Of a stretch of 64,000 nt of DNA, positions 18,032 through 26,563 are shown piece by piece. The position numbers were made by a program, and so were the translations under genes. Below the pieces are notes generated by a model. That model did no database searches. It saw nothing but the letters and a program-made list of their open reading frames with translations, and was not told the DNA's origin. The stretch is from Pseudomonas xantholysinigenes. GTDB taxonomy: Bacteria > Pseudomonadota > Gammaproteobacteria > Pseudomonadales > Pseudomonadaceae. The stretch is from the NCBI RefSeq assembly GCF_014268885.2, contig NZ_CP077095.1, positions 434,001 through 498,000 of the forward strand, read 5' to 3'. Each line of letters starts with the position of its first letter. The first letter of the stretch is position 1.

Positions 18032-18278
18032 GGGCCACCTCCATGAATTGCTCGATGTCGTCAGCGACTTCGGGCACGCCGGGGAACTGCTGCTCCAGGT
18101 CGGCGATGATCGCCGCGACCGTGCGCTGACCATCGATCAGCCCGCCGATCAGGCCGGCGCTGTCGTTGAGCTTGATCATGCCTTCGGGGTACAGCAGCAC
18201 ATGGCCTTTCTGCGCCGGCTCGTACTGGAAACGATAGCCGGGGCGCCAGGCGGGTACCTGTTGACGGTCGAAACTCAT
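18003..18278 (-). CDS. pqqD: PQQ biosynthesis peptide chaperone PqqD
   Basis: 91 residues, the usual size. A winged-helix RiPP recognition element that binds PqqA and presents it to PqqE. The central motif [20 protein letters not shown] is characteristic. Its ATG overlaps the pqqC stop (ATGA). Confidence 0.96.
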   Translation of the reverse strand: MSFDRQQVPAWRPGYRFQYEPAQKGHVLLYPEGMIKLNDSAGLIGGLIDGQRTVAAIIADLEQQFPGVPEVADDIEQFMEVARAEHWITLA

Positions 18279-19030
18279 AGGGTGATCCCCTTGTGCCAGA
18301 CCCGCTCGCGGGTGACGCTGTGATAGGGCGGGCGGTTCAGTTCATAGGCCATGCTCATGGCATCGAGCATGCTCCACAGGATATCCAGCTTGAATTGCAG
18401 GATCTCCAGCATGCGTTGCTGGCCTTCGCGGGTGGTGTAGTGCTGCAAGGTAATCGCCAGGCCGTGTTCCACATCGCGCCGGGCCTGGCCCAGGCGGGTG
18501 CGGAAGTATTCGTAGCCGGTCGGGTCGATCCACGGGTAGTGCTGTGGCCAGCTGTCCAGGCGCGACTGGTGGATCTGCGGGGCGAACAGCTCGGTCAGCG
18601 AGCTGCTGGCCGCTTCCTGCCAGCTGGCGCGGCGGGCGAAGTTGACGTAGGCGTCGACGGCGAAGCGCACGCCGGGCAGCACCAGTTCCTGGCTGCGCAG
18701 TTGCTCGGGGTCCAGGCCCACGGCCTGGCCCAGGCGCAGCCAGGCTTCGATACCGCCGTCCTCGCCGGGGGCGCCGTCGTGGTCGAGCAGGCGCTGGATC
18801 CACTCGCGGCGTACTTCGCGGTCCGGGCAGTTGGCCAGGATCGCGGCATCCTTCATCGGGATGTTGACCTGGTAGTAGAAGCGGTTGGCCACCCAGCCCT
18901 GGATCTGCTCGCGGGTGGCGCGGCCCTGGTACATCGCCACGTGATACGGGTGGTGGATGTGGTAGTAGGCGCCCTTGGCGCGCAGGGCCTGCTCGAACTC
19001 GGCAGGGGACATCGGCGCAGTGTCATTCAT
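18275..19030 (-). CDS. pqqC: Pyrroloquinoline-quinone synthase PqqC
   Basis: 251 residues from the ATG at 19030. The cofactorless oxidase performs the final eight-electron ring closure to PQQ. Helical-bundle protein with typical motifs [13 protein letters not shown] and WVANRFYYQ near the N-terminus and a conserved [11 protein letters not shown] at the end. An in-frame ATG at 19057 gives a poorer N-terminus. A REP doublet separates it from pqqB, unlike the tight junctions downstream. Confidence 0.96.
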   Translation of the reverse strand: MNDTAPMSPAEFEQALRAKGAYYHIHHPYHVAMYQGRATREQIQGWVANRFYYQVNIPMKDAAILANCPDREVRREWIQRLLDHDGAPGEDGGIEAWLRLGQAVGLDPEQLRSQELVLPGVRFAVDAYVNFARRASWQEAASSSLTELFAPQIHQSRLDSWPQHYPWIDPTGYEYFRTRLGQARRDVEHGLAITLQHYTTREGQQRMLEILQFKLDILWSMLDAMSMAYELNRPPYHSVTRERVWHKGITL

Positions 19031-19072
19031 CAAGCAGGTTCCTGTAGAACAGACCATCGGCTGTGCACGGAT

Positions 19073-19148
19073 CCTGTGGGAACGGGTTTACCCGCGAATG
19101 CGGCAGTGAATCTTCCGAGGCATTCGCGGGTGAACCCGCTCCCACAGG
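19073..19148. repeat. Inverted pair of TGTGGGA-type REP elements between pqqB and pqqC
   Basis: CCTGTGGGAACGGGTTTACC from 19073 and its near complement ending GCTCCCACAGG at 19148, around a short loop. It falls inside the pqq transcript and would fold in the mRNA, where it could affect decay of the segments on either side. Confidence 0.88.
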
Positions 19149-19163
19149 GGCCGGGTACCAACT

Positions 19164-20075
19164 TCACAATTCGATGCTCATGCCATCGAAGGCGACTTCC
19201 ACGCCGCGGCGCTGCACTTCGGCGCGCTCGGGCGAGTCTTCATCGAGAATCGGGTTGGTGTTGTTGATGTGGATAAGCACCTTGCGCTGGCGCGGGAAGC
19301 CATCCAGCACTTCGAGCATGCCTCCCGGGCCGTTCTGGGCCAGATGGCCCATCTCGCGACCGGTGCGGGTGCCGACGCCACGGCGCTGCATTTCATCATC
19401 CTCCCACAGCGTGCCGTCCACCAGCAGGCAGTCGGCGCCGTGCATCATCTGCAGCAGCTTGGCGTCGACCTGGCCCAGGCCCGGGGCGTAGAACAGCTTG
19501 CCGCCGGTGCGGGTGTCCTCGACCAGCAGGCCGAGGTTATCGCCCGGGTGCGGATCGAAACGGTGCGGCGAGTAGGGCGGCGCGGCGCTGCGCAGCGGGA
19601 AGGGGGTGAAGCGCAGGTTCGGGCAGGCGTCGATGACGAAGCTGCCTTCGAGCTCGATGCGGTTCCACTGCAGGCCGCCGTTCCAGTGGCTGAGCATGGT
19701 GAACAACGGAAAACCGGTGGTCAGGTCCTGATGGACCATGTCGGTGCACCACACCTGGTGCGGGCAGCCTTCACGCAGGCTGAGCAAGCCGGTGGTGTGG
19801 TCGATCTGGCTGTCGAGCAGGACGATGGCGTCGATGCCGGTGTCGCGCAGGGCACGAGCCGGCTGCATCGGCGCGAAGGCCTGGAGCTGGGCGCGGATGT
19901 CGGGCGAGGCGTTGCACAGGATCCAGTGCTCGCCGTCGTCGGACAGGGCGATGGACGACTGGGTGCGCGCCGTGGCACGCAGGGTGCCGTCGCGGTAGCC
20001 CTTGCAGTTGACGCAGTTGCAGTTCCACTGGGGAAAACCGCCGCCGGCGGCCGAGCCGAGAATCTGGATGTACAT
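19164..20075 (-). CDS. pqqB: PQQ biosynthesis protein PqqB (metallo-beta-lactamase fold hydroxylase)
   Basis: 303 residues. N-terminal motif [16 protein letters not shown] with the CxCxxC cysteines, and a metallo-beta-lactamase-like core ([26 protein letters not shown]). PqqB is an iron-dependent hydroxylase acting on the tyrosine-derived part of the intermediate. It follows pqqA in the same direction with a hairpin between them. Confidence 0.96.
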   Translation of the reverse strand: MYIQILGSAAGGGFPQWNCNCVNCKGYRDGTLRATARTQSSIALSDDGEHWILCNASPDIRAQLQAFAPMQPARALRDTGIDAIVLLDSQIDHTTGLLSLREGCPHQVWCTDMVHQDLTTGFPLFTMLSHWNGGLQWNRIELEGSFVIDACPNLRFTPFPLRSAAPPYSPHRFDPHPGDNLGLLVEDTRTGGKLFYAPGLGQVDAKLLQMMHGADCLLVDGTLWEDDEMQRRGVGTRTGREMGHLAQNGPGGMLEVLDGFPRQRKVLIHINNTNPILDEDSPERAEVQRRGVEVAFDGMSIEL

Positions 20076-20115
20076 GGGCGCCCTCTGGAGCGGATATCGA
20101 TGAGGCGAAAACGAC

Positions 20116-20139
20116 GACGCCCCGGCGGGCCGAGGCGTC
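20116..20139 (-). terminator. Hairpin between pqqA and pqqB, probable attenuator or processing site
   Basis: On the - strand GACGCC-T-CGG-CCCG-CCG-G-GGCGTC forms a stable stem, followed 3 bases later by a short TTTT. It lies 15 bases after the pqqA stop and about 40 bases before pqqB, a place where partial termination would yield more pqqA than downstream message. Confidence 0.6.
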
Positions 20140-20154
20140 TGGTCGCGCAGCCGC

Positions 20155-20226
20155 TTAGCGGTTGGCGAAGTACATGGTCACTTCGAAGCCGATACGCAGG
20201 TCAGTGTATGCAGGTTTGGTCCACAT
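20155..20226 (-). CDS. pqqA: PQQ precursor peptide PqqA (23 residues)
   Basis: ATG at 20226 with AAGGAG 8 bases upstream. The peptide begins [13 protein letters not shown] and continues [10 protein letters not shown]. The conserved E15 and Y19 (E-x3-Y) are the two residues joined by PqqE and become PQQ. First gene of the leftward pqqABCDE transcript, with its own ~170-base leader region after pqqF. Confidence 0.97.
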
Positions 20227-20394
20227 GGGCGTGCTCCTTCCGGATGGGTTTGGGTGATCAGCTCATCATTGGGTCCTGCCCGCGGGCAGAGGTTCCATTG
20301 GCTGAGATTGCGCTATCTTACAAGAAAAATTTGTACCGAAAGGTTAATTATTCGAAATGCGCCGTTGCAGGCTTGGTAATAATCCAGGCCGATC

Positions 20395-22680
20395 TCAGTG
20401 CCATTGGTCGTCCGGGGCGGCGGCGTTGGCCAGGCACAGCCAGCCATGTTCGGCTGTCAGAAACTGTTGCAGTAGCGCGTCCAGATCTTCTTGCTCGACA
20501 GTCAGGATAGACCGTTGCATGTGAGACAGCCGGGGATTTTGTGTCGCCATATGTGCCTGCCAGGCCCAGTGGGCAACCTCGGCGTTGGTCATGGCGGCCT
20601 CGCTGAACTGTTCGGCCAGTTGCTGGCGGCTGGCTGGCACATTGTTCACCCCTTCCTGCAGCAACTGGATCAGATGCCCCAGGATCTCGCCCTGGCTGGC
20701 TTTGGGCGATTGCACGCCGAACAGCAGCCCGGCGAACCCCGCGACCTGGCGGAAGGCGCTGAACACCGCATAACCCAGTTGCAGCTCGACCCGCAGCCGC
20801 TGGTAGACCGGCCCTTGCAGCAGGTGGGCGAGCAGGCGGCCACTGGCCTGCTGGGTTTCTGGCAAGGGACAGAACAGCAGCAAGGCTGCTTCACTGCCCG
20901 GTGTGTGCACCTGATGCCAGTGACGCCCGCTGAAGGTCGGCCTGGCGGGTGGTTCGCCGGGCTGCCCGGGGATGGCCTGCAGCGCCGCACCGAGCGCTTC
21001 GAGGGTCGTCGGCTCGAAGCCAACGGCCAAGCCTTGCCAGCGAGCGTGTTGCCAGTGGGAGCCAGGCGCCGACAGCGCGGGATGTGTTTGTGCCGCAGCG
21101 GGTTGAAGGATGTCGGGTAGTGCCTTGAGCAGGGCGCGGATCGGCATTGGCGCCGGCTCGCTGGTCGATGGTGCTTGCCCAGGAGCATGGGGCGGCGTGC
21201 TGATCAGGCTTAGCGCTTCTTCCACGGCGTTCACCACGGCGAAGGGGTGGCCGGCCAGAAGCAATTGCCAATAGGCACCACTGGCCTCGAGGTCCAGTTG
21301 CAGCGTGGCGCGTTCCGCTCGCTCGCGCAGCGGCTGCAGGGCATGCTCGACAAAGGGCGGCACGCCGGCTGCCGAAGGCATGTGCCAGCGCAGGTAAAGG
21401 GTGGCGAACTGGCGCGAGGCGGGCAGGGCCTGGCTGACCGCCAGGCCTGCCGGCAAGGGCGCGCGCCGCGCCGGCAGGGCCGTGGCCAGCAGCGGTTCGT
21501 TCGCCGGCAATTGCCAGTGGCCGGCGGGGCCTTCAGGCAGATCGGCCAGCAGTGCGGTCAAGGCGGCCAACCCTTGCGAGTCCAGCGCGCTGTACGGTTG
21601 GCCCGCGCTGTCGCGTTGGGCCAGGTCCAGCGCGCTGGCGGCCTGCTCACGTCGTTGCTGCAGTTGCGCGAAGGCGGTGTTCAGGCGCTGGCCATCCTGT
21701 TGGCGAATGAAGCTGAGCCAGCTGTGCAGCAGTGTTCGCGCCTGCTCGGCGTTGGCATCGCTGTTCAGTTGCAGGCGTACGTGCCAGAGCAACTGGCCGG
21801 CGTGGCCGTACAGGCGCTGCGCCTTGCAGCTTTGCAGCCAGCCGCGCTGGCGCAACTCGCCCAGCCAGCCGCCTGGGCGGCTATCGGTGAGCAGGTCCAG
21901 CAGCAGCTCCAGCGCGTTCTGCGCCTGCTCCGGCAGGGCTTCGTGAGCGAACAGCAGGTCGTTGGTACTGGGCGAGCGCAGTGGGCCATCCAGTAGCCAG
22001 GGCGGTGGCGGCCTATCGACCGGGGCTGCGGTCTTGAACATGGCGCCAAAACGCCTGCCCAGTGCTTCGAGCGCCTCCAGAGACTGGGGCCCGGCCAGGC
22101 TCAGGGTGATTTGGCTGCCCTGATAGAAACGCTGGTGGAACCGCTTCAGCGCGCATTGGAACGCCGCGTCCCTCAATGGCAGGCTGTAGCGGTTGCCGGC
22201 ATGAAAGGCACCTAGCGGATGGCCAGGCGCCACTGACTGGAGCAAGGCGAACTGGCGCTGTGCTTCGGGGTTGCGCGACCAGGCGATGAACTCTGCGTGA
22301 ATCACCTCACGCTCTGGCTGCTGGCGTTCAAGGCCAAGGTCCGGTTCGGCCAGCATCTGGCACAAACGCTCAAGGCCGCTGGCCAGGGCTGCGGGTGGGA
22401 CTTCAAAGAAGAAATCAGTGGTGCGCGCCTGGGTGCTGGCGTTGACTTGTCCGCCCAGGGCCTGCACATGACGCATCAGGCCATCGGCCAGGGGAAAGCG
22501 CTCGGTGCCGAGGAAAAACAGATGTTCGAGGAAATGCGCCAGGCCCGGCCATTGCGCGGGGGCGTCGTGGCTACCGGCCTGGACCCGCAGCGCCGCGGCG
22601 GCGCGCTTGAGGCGCGGGGCATGGCGCAGGGTCAGGTGCAGGCCATTGGCGAGGGAGATGTGGCGGAGGGTGTCGGGCAT
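20395..22680 (-). CDS. pqqF: PQQ biosynthesis M16 zinc metallopeptidase PqqF
   Basis: 761 residues. Inverted zinc motif HFLEH at residues 49-53 with a downstream glutamate in EVIHAEFIAW, as in pitrilysin/insulinase-type (M16) enzymes. A second degenerate M16-like half follows, usual for PqqF. It is thought to cleave the modified PqqA peptide. It lies upstream of pqqA in the same direction with a 168-base AT-rich gap, so pqqA likely has its own promoter. Confidence 0.94.
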   Translation of the reverse strand: MPDTLRHISLANGLHLTLRHAPRLKRAAAALRVQAGSHDAPAQWPGLAHFLEHLFFLGTERFPLADGLMRHVQALGGQVNASTQARTTDFFFEVPPAALASGLERLCQMLAEPDLGLERQQPEREVIHAEFIAWSRNPEAQRQFALLQSVAPGHPLGAFHAGNRYSLPLRDAAFQCALKRFHQRFYQGSQITLSLAGPQSLEALEALGRRFGAMFKTAAPVDRPPPPWLLDGPLRSPSTNDLLFAHEALPEQAQNALELLLDLLTDSRPGGWLGELRQRGWLQSCKAQRLYGHAGQLLWHVRLQLNSDANAEQARTLLHSWLSFIRQQDGQRLNTAFAQLQQRREQAASALDLAQRDSAGQPYSALDSQGLAALTALLADLPEGPAGHWQLPANEPLLATALPARRAPLPAGLAVSQALPASRQFATLYLRWHMPSAAGVPPFVEHALQPLRERAERATLQLDLEASGAYWQLLLAGHPFAVVNAVEEALSLISTPPHAPGQAPSTSEPAPMPIRALLKALPDILQPAAAQTHPALSAPGSHWQHARWQGLAVGFEPTTLEALGAALQAIPGQPGEPPARPTFSGRHWHQVHTPGSEAALLLFCPLPETQQASGRLLAHLLQGPVYQRLRVELQLGYAVFSAFRQVAGFAGLLFGVQSPKASQGEILGHLIQLLQEGVNNVPASRQQLAEQFSEAAMTNAEVAHWAWQAHMATQNPRLSHMQRSILTVEQEDLDALLQQFLTAEHGWLCLANAAAPDDQWH

Positions 22681-22741
22681 GCGGCAATGCTAGCGCGCAA
22701 GACGGCTGTTGTCTGCTCTGGCTCCCTGGACATGCGCAATG

Positions 22742-22812
22742 CCTGTGGGAGCAACTGTCTTGCTCAACTGCTAAAGCTAGCGGGGTCACTGTGGGAGCGG
22801 CTTCAGCCGCGA
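22742..22812. repeat. Degenerate REP fragments
   Basis: CCTGTGGGAGCAACT at 22742 and CTGTGGGAGCGGCTTCAGCC from 22789 are partial copies of the TGTGGGAGCGG repeat in the same orientation, in the gap between davA (stop) and pqqF (start). Each can form only a small hairpin. Confidence 0.55.
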
Positions 22813-22877
22813 ACACCGGTACAGCCGGTGCCAGGCAGCGCGTCGCTTGTCGGCGATGGGCCGCAAAGCGGCCCTGA

Positions 22878-23660
22878 TCAGTGCAGGTCTCGGCGCAGGT
22901 CTTGCAGATAGGGAAATGCGTTTCGCCCAGTCACCACCCGCTCGCGCTCCAGGTCCGCCTGCAACTGGCATTCCTCGTGCCCGGCCATCGCCAGCAGGCT
23001 ACCGTCCGGGCCGATGATGCTGCTCTGCCCGCAGTAGTGGATCTCACCCTCGCTGCCGCAATAGTTGGCATACACCAGGTAGCACTGGTTCTCCTGCGCC
23101 CGGGAGCGCACGGTCACCTGGCAGACGAAATCGTAGGGGGCCATGTTCGCCGTCGGCACCAGGATCAGCTCGGCACCGGCCAGGGCCAGGCGTCGGGCAT
23201 TCTCCGGGAATTCGATGTCGTAGCAGATCAGCAGGCCGACCCTCCAGCCATCCAGTTCGACCACCGGGAAGTGGTCGGGCCCTGGGCTGAACATCGAGCG
23301 GTCCAGCTCGCCGAACAGGTGGGTCTTGCGATAGTTGCACAGGTTGCGGCCATGGGCGTCGATCAGTTGCACGCTGTTGTAGATCGCACCATCGTCGGCT
23401 CGCTCCGGGTAGCCATAGACGATGGCGATCTGCTGCGCCTGGGCAATCTCCACCACGCGCATCGCCGAAGGGCCGTCAGCGGCCTCGGCCAGGCGTTCCA
23501 CCTGGTCCAGACCGATGTTGTAGCCGCTGAGGAACATCTCCGGGCACACCAGCAGCTTGGCGCCATGAGCGGCGGCCTGCTGGGCCTGGTGCTGCAGGCG
23601 TTCGAGATTGCCGGGCACGTCCAGTGGGCCGGGCGTCCCCTGGAACAGGGCGATGCGCAT
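22878..23660 (-). CDS. davA: 5-aminovaleramide amidase DavA (nitrilase superfamily)
   Basis: 260 residues with the carbon-nitrogen hydrolase triad E41 (CPEMFLSGY), K112 (YRKTHLFGE) and C146 (LICYDIEFPE). In P. putida the nitrilase-family gene beside lysine 2-monooxygenase is DavA, which hydrolyses 5-aminovaleramide to 5-aminovalerate and ammonia. Directly downstream of davB with a 15-base gap, so co-transcribed. Without davB next to it only the nitrilase superfamily could be assigned. Confidence 0.88.
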   Translation of the reverse strand: MRIALFQGTPGPLDVPGNLERLQHQAQQAAAHGAKLLVCPEMFLSGYNIGLDQVERLAEAADGPSAMRVVEIAQAQQIAIVYGYPERADDGAIYNSVQLIDAHGRNLCNYRKTHLFGELDRSMFSPGPDHFPVVELDGWRVGLLICYDIEFPENARRLALAGAELILVPTANMAPYDFVCQVTVRSRAQENQCYLVYANYCGSEGEIHYCGQSSIIGPDGSLLAMAGHEECQLQADLERERVVTGRNAFPYLQDLRRDLH

Positions 23661-23675
23661 GGGCTACTCCTTCGC

Positions 23676-25358
23676 TCAGTCGGCCAGGGCGATCGGTCCG
23701 ATCTCGTGGAACACATCGCCCGGGCCGGGGTTGTCCGAGTGGGTCTTGCCACCGAAGTGGTTGATGATACCCCACACGGCGTTGAGCGAAGTCTGCACCG
23801 CGCCTTCGACCCAGGCCGGGGTCCACGACACGTCGTCGCCGGCGATGAAGATGCCGCGCTGCTCGGCCGGCATGTCGGCCTGCATGAAGTGCGCGTACAT
23901 GCGCTGGTTGTAGCGGTAGTGGCCCGGCAGCGCGCCCTTGAAGGCGCCGAGGAAGTGCGGGTCGGCCTCCCAGGAAATGGTGATCGGGTCGCCGATGATA
24001 TGCCCGGCGATATCGGTTTTCGGGTAGATCTTCTTCAGCGCGTCGAGGGCCAGTTGCACACGCTTTTCGGTCGGGTGCGGCAGCATCTTCAGGGCGTCGC
24101 TCATCCAGGCGTAGGACAGGCAGATCACCCCGGGCTTGTCGTCGCCGTTGTCGAACAGGTAGGTGCCACGGGTCAGGCGATCGGTGAGGGTCATGCTCAT
24201 CAGGTCGCGACCGGTTTCCGGGTCCTTGTCCTTCCAGAACGGCCGGTCGACCATGACGAAGGTCTTCGACGACTGCATGTAGCGGGTTCGGTCCAGGGCC
24301 ATCCACATCTTCTGCGAGAACAACGATTCCTCGCAGTCGATCTGGGTAGTCAGCAACCAGCTCTGGCAGGTGGTGAGCACTGCCGCGTAGTGGCGCACGT
24401 CACCGTAGTTGTCGGTGACCGCCAGGCGACCGTCGGCGGCCCGGGCGATACGCTTGACCCCGGCGCGCGGCGCGCCGCCGTGCAAGGTCTTGAGGCTGGT
24501 GCCGGCCGGCCAATGGGCGCAACGCTCCGGCACATGGCGCCAGATCCCTTGCGGTACCTGCTCGACGCCACCGACCACCAGGTGCTGGTGATCGTCGCAG
24601 TTGGTCATCACCACGCGGAAGATTTCCAGCATCGAGTTGGGGAAGTCCGAGTCCCAGCCACCGGTGCCGAAGCCGACCTGGCCGAATACTTCGCGGTGCT
24701 GGAAGCTGAGCTTGGCGAACGAGCGCGAGGTGGCGACGAAATCGTAGAAGGTGCGGTCGTCCCACAGTGGCACCAGCTTGTTCCACAGGTCTTTCAGGCG
24801 CGGTACATCGCGGTCGCGGATGGCTTGCTGGATATCGCCGAACTGCGCACCACTTTCCAGGGCGTCGGCCCAGGCGTCGGCCACTTCATGGAACAGTTGC
24901 GGCAGGTCGGCGGATTTCTCGGCGTAGTAGGTCTGGCCTTCGAGGTCGATCACCGTGCTGCCCGAGGCGGGTGTCAGCGGGTTGGGGAAGGGCTTGGTCT
25001 CCAGGCCGAGCTTGTCGACGTAGTGATAGAACGCCGTGGACGACACCGGGAAACGCATGCCGCCCAGCTCGGCGACGATGCCGTCGGTACCGTTGAATGC
25101 TTGCGAGCGCAGCCGACCGCCGAGTTTGGAGGCCTCGTAGACGACGGGCTTGAGGCCTAGCTTCATCAATTCGTAGGCCGCTACCAGCCCGGCGATGCCG
25201 CCACCGACAATCGCCACTTCCTCGCCATGCCGCGCCTGGGGAATGCTGCCCAGGCCGGCTGGGTGTTCCAGCCAGTCATCGAAGGCGAAAGGGAAGTCCG
25301 GGCCGAAGATGGTGATGGGTTTCTTGCCGTCGGCGGGGTGGCGGTTGTTCTTGTTCAT
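23676..25358 (-). CDS. davB: L-lysine 2-monooxygenase DavB (flavin amine oxidase family)
   Basis: 560 residues, the size I recall for P. putida DavB. Rossmann FAD motif VGGGIAGLVAAYELMKLG (~50) with the GG motif EASKLGGRLRS, and a C-terminal FAD-contact region (FIAGDDVSWTPAWVEGA). It converts L-lysine to 5-aminovaleramide with O2, the first step of the aminovalerate route. Plant-associated tryptophan 2-monooxygenase (IaaM) is a relative, but pairing with davA and the P. putida setting favour lysine. The probable Lrp-type regulator lies 1.2 kb upstream, with a toxin-antitoxin pair in between. Confidence 0.9.
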   Translation of the reverse strand: MNKNNRHPADGKKPITIFGPDFPFAFDDWLEHPAGLGSIPQARHGEEVAIVGGGIAGLVAAYELMKLGLKPVVYEASKLGGRLRSQAFNGTDGIVAELGGMRFPVSSTAFYHYVDKLGLETKPFPNPLTPASGSTVIDLEGQTYYAEKSADLPQLFHEVADAWADALESGAQFGDIQQAIRDRDVPRLKDLWNKLVPLWDDRTFYDFVATSRSFAKLSFQHREVFGQVGFGTGGWDSDFPNSMLEIFRVVMTNCDDHQHLVVGGVEQVPQGIWRHVPERCAHWPAGTSLKTLHGGAPRAGVKRIARAADGRLAVTDNYGDVRHYAAVLTTCQSWLLTTQIDCEESLFSQKMWMALDRTRYMQSSKTFVMVDRPFWKDKDPETGRDLMSMTLTDRLTRGTYLFDNGDDKPGVICLSYAWMSDALKMLPHPTEKRVQLALDALKKIYPKTDIAGHIIGDPITISWEADPHFLGAFKGALPGHYRYNQRMYAHFMQADMPAEQRGIFIAGDDVSWTPAWVEGAVQTSLNAVWGIINHFGGKTHSDNPGPGDVFHEIGPIALAD

Positions 25359-25520
25359 GTAATGACCTTGCCAGGGAGGCTGCGCAGGGGGCGGAGCCTG
25401 AGTATAGAAAATGCCTGGTGGCCATTTTATGAAGTGCGCTGTTCGTAATTAAGAGACAGAGTGGCGTCGTTATGTAATTTATTTCGTCGTAATGACTGTC
25501 ATTGGTTGAGAAATGACGAC

Positions 25521-25835
25521 TCAGTCCAGGGCTGCGAGGTGCTCGACGGTTTCCGGGAATTTCTGCACCAGGCGAATCAGTGCGACGGCCTGGGCGTTGG
25601 GCTTGGAGCGCCCTTGCTCCCAATTTTCGAGGGTGCGTGCATTGGTGCGCAGGTAGCTGGCGAAGACGGCGCGCGACATGTTGAGGCGCTGGCGCAACTC
25701 GATGAGTTCGTCAGGTGCGAGGGGAGGCAGGGCCTCGAACGCGACCTTGTGCGAGCGCAGGGTCAGTTTGCCGGTACGCGCCTCGGCCAGGGCTTCGAAG
25801 CCTTCGGTGAGTTCAGTGAAGATGTTGCGTGGCAT
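25521..25835 (-). CDS. HTH antitoxin of a HigBA/RelE-type module (HigA/NadS-like)
   Basis: 104 residues, intact. The C-terminal half is an XRE-type helix-turn-helix (RLNMSRAVFASYLRTNARTL, ENWEQGRSKPNA), and the N-terminus (FTELTEGFEALAEARTGKLT) matches the HigA-2/NadS group of antitoxins. It overlaps the end of the toxin frame by 23 bases and should neutralise the toxin and repress the operon. Because the toxin is frameshifted this may be an orphan antitoxin. Confidence 0.85.
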   Translation of the reverse strand: MPRNIFTELTEGFEALAEARTGKLTLRSHKVAFEALPPLAPDELIELRQRLNMSRAVFASYLRTNARTLENWEQGRSKPNAQAVALIRLVQKFPETVEHLAALD

Positions 25836-26174
25836 TGGTCGTCCTCATCAGGTATTCGCGATCCAGCAATTGTTTCAGTACCTGGCATTGGTGTGGTGTC
25901 AGGTCGTCCTGGACGGTCTTTGCGTACAACGTGAAGAGCCAGAACTGCCGCCCGGCGGACCACCAGTGGTGATGATCCGTATGCCGCCGCGCTTGCCTGC
26001 GTGGCGCAAGGCATTGGCAAAACGCATCTTCCTGAGGCCGCCGGTTCCCCTGATGACATCGCCGACATGGGGATACAGGAGCAGCAGTTGTTGCAAGGAA
26101 CGGAAGTCTGCGTCGTCGAGGTACTGGCTGCGGTAGCGCTCGAACGCGGGCAGCTCCACGAATAGTGCGTCCAT
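25813..26174 (-). pseudogene. RelE/HigB-family toxin, frameshifted
   Basis: From the ATG at 26174 the frame reads MDALFVELPAFERYRSQYL and on to GTGGLRKMRF and GKRGGIRII, the conserved first part of a RelE/HigB toxin. It then leaves frame and stops at 25899. In the next frame the family ending is intact: WWSAGRQFWLFTLYAK, DDLTPHQCQVLKQLLDRE, up to a stop at 25813. One missing base next to 25970, where relatives have IIYYWW or IIYHWW, restores a 120-residue protein. No slippery sequence is visible, so it is a mutation or an assembly error rather than programmed frameshifting. Order toxin-antitoxin with overlap is typical. Confidence 0.85.
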
Positions 26175-26563
26175 AGTTTTGTACGTCGTTCGCGTATAGT
26201 TTGTGAGGGGGGCTGCGTGTCAAGCAGAGGTGCTGGTATCAGCCTAATCGCCGATGAGAGGTCGGTGCCGGGAGGAGGGTTGCTGGATATGTCTCGGGTT
26301 GGCGGGGGTAAGGGAGGACTGGTCGGGTAACGCCCCTGAATACGCAGGATTCGCTAATCATTTCCTACAGTCGAGGGTTTGATCGAGACCTATCCTACGG
26401 GGCTTGTCGTTCAGGTCCGACCTTTCCAGGTGGTTCGTCCCGGCTAACCAAGTTGGCCGGTTTCGTACCCTGTGTAAGGCCCACCCTGATCCCGGCGCCA
26501 ACGGTGCAGGCACTGATGGATGGGTTGCTTGACGCAATGGCGGCCTGAAGCCTGGCGCGGCGG
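26175..26563. other. 389-base intergenic region upstream of the toxin gene
   Basis: No credible gene is seen. The last bases before the toxin ATG hold an imperfect palindrome TACG-TCGTTCG-CGTA (26182-26196) flanked by repeated ACTAT, a candidate operator for the HTH antitoxin. The rest (about 26230-26560) is GC-rich with no clear terminator, REP or promoter and may be a remnant of the junction where the module entered. Confidence 0.4.

Noticed and set aside
23676..25358. Tryptophan 2-monooxygenase (IaaM) for auxin synthesis
   Set aside because: The enzyme families are related, but the neighbouring nitrilase-fold gene is DavA-like rather than an amidase-signature IaaH, and the P. putida context supports lysine 2-monooxygenase.
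25960..25985. Programmed frameshift in the toxin gene
   Set aside because: No slippery heptamer or stimulatory stem is visible, and the family does not use frameshifting; a lost base is simpler.
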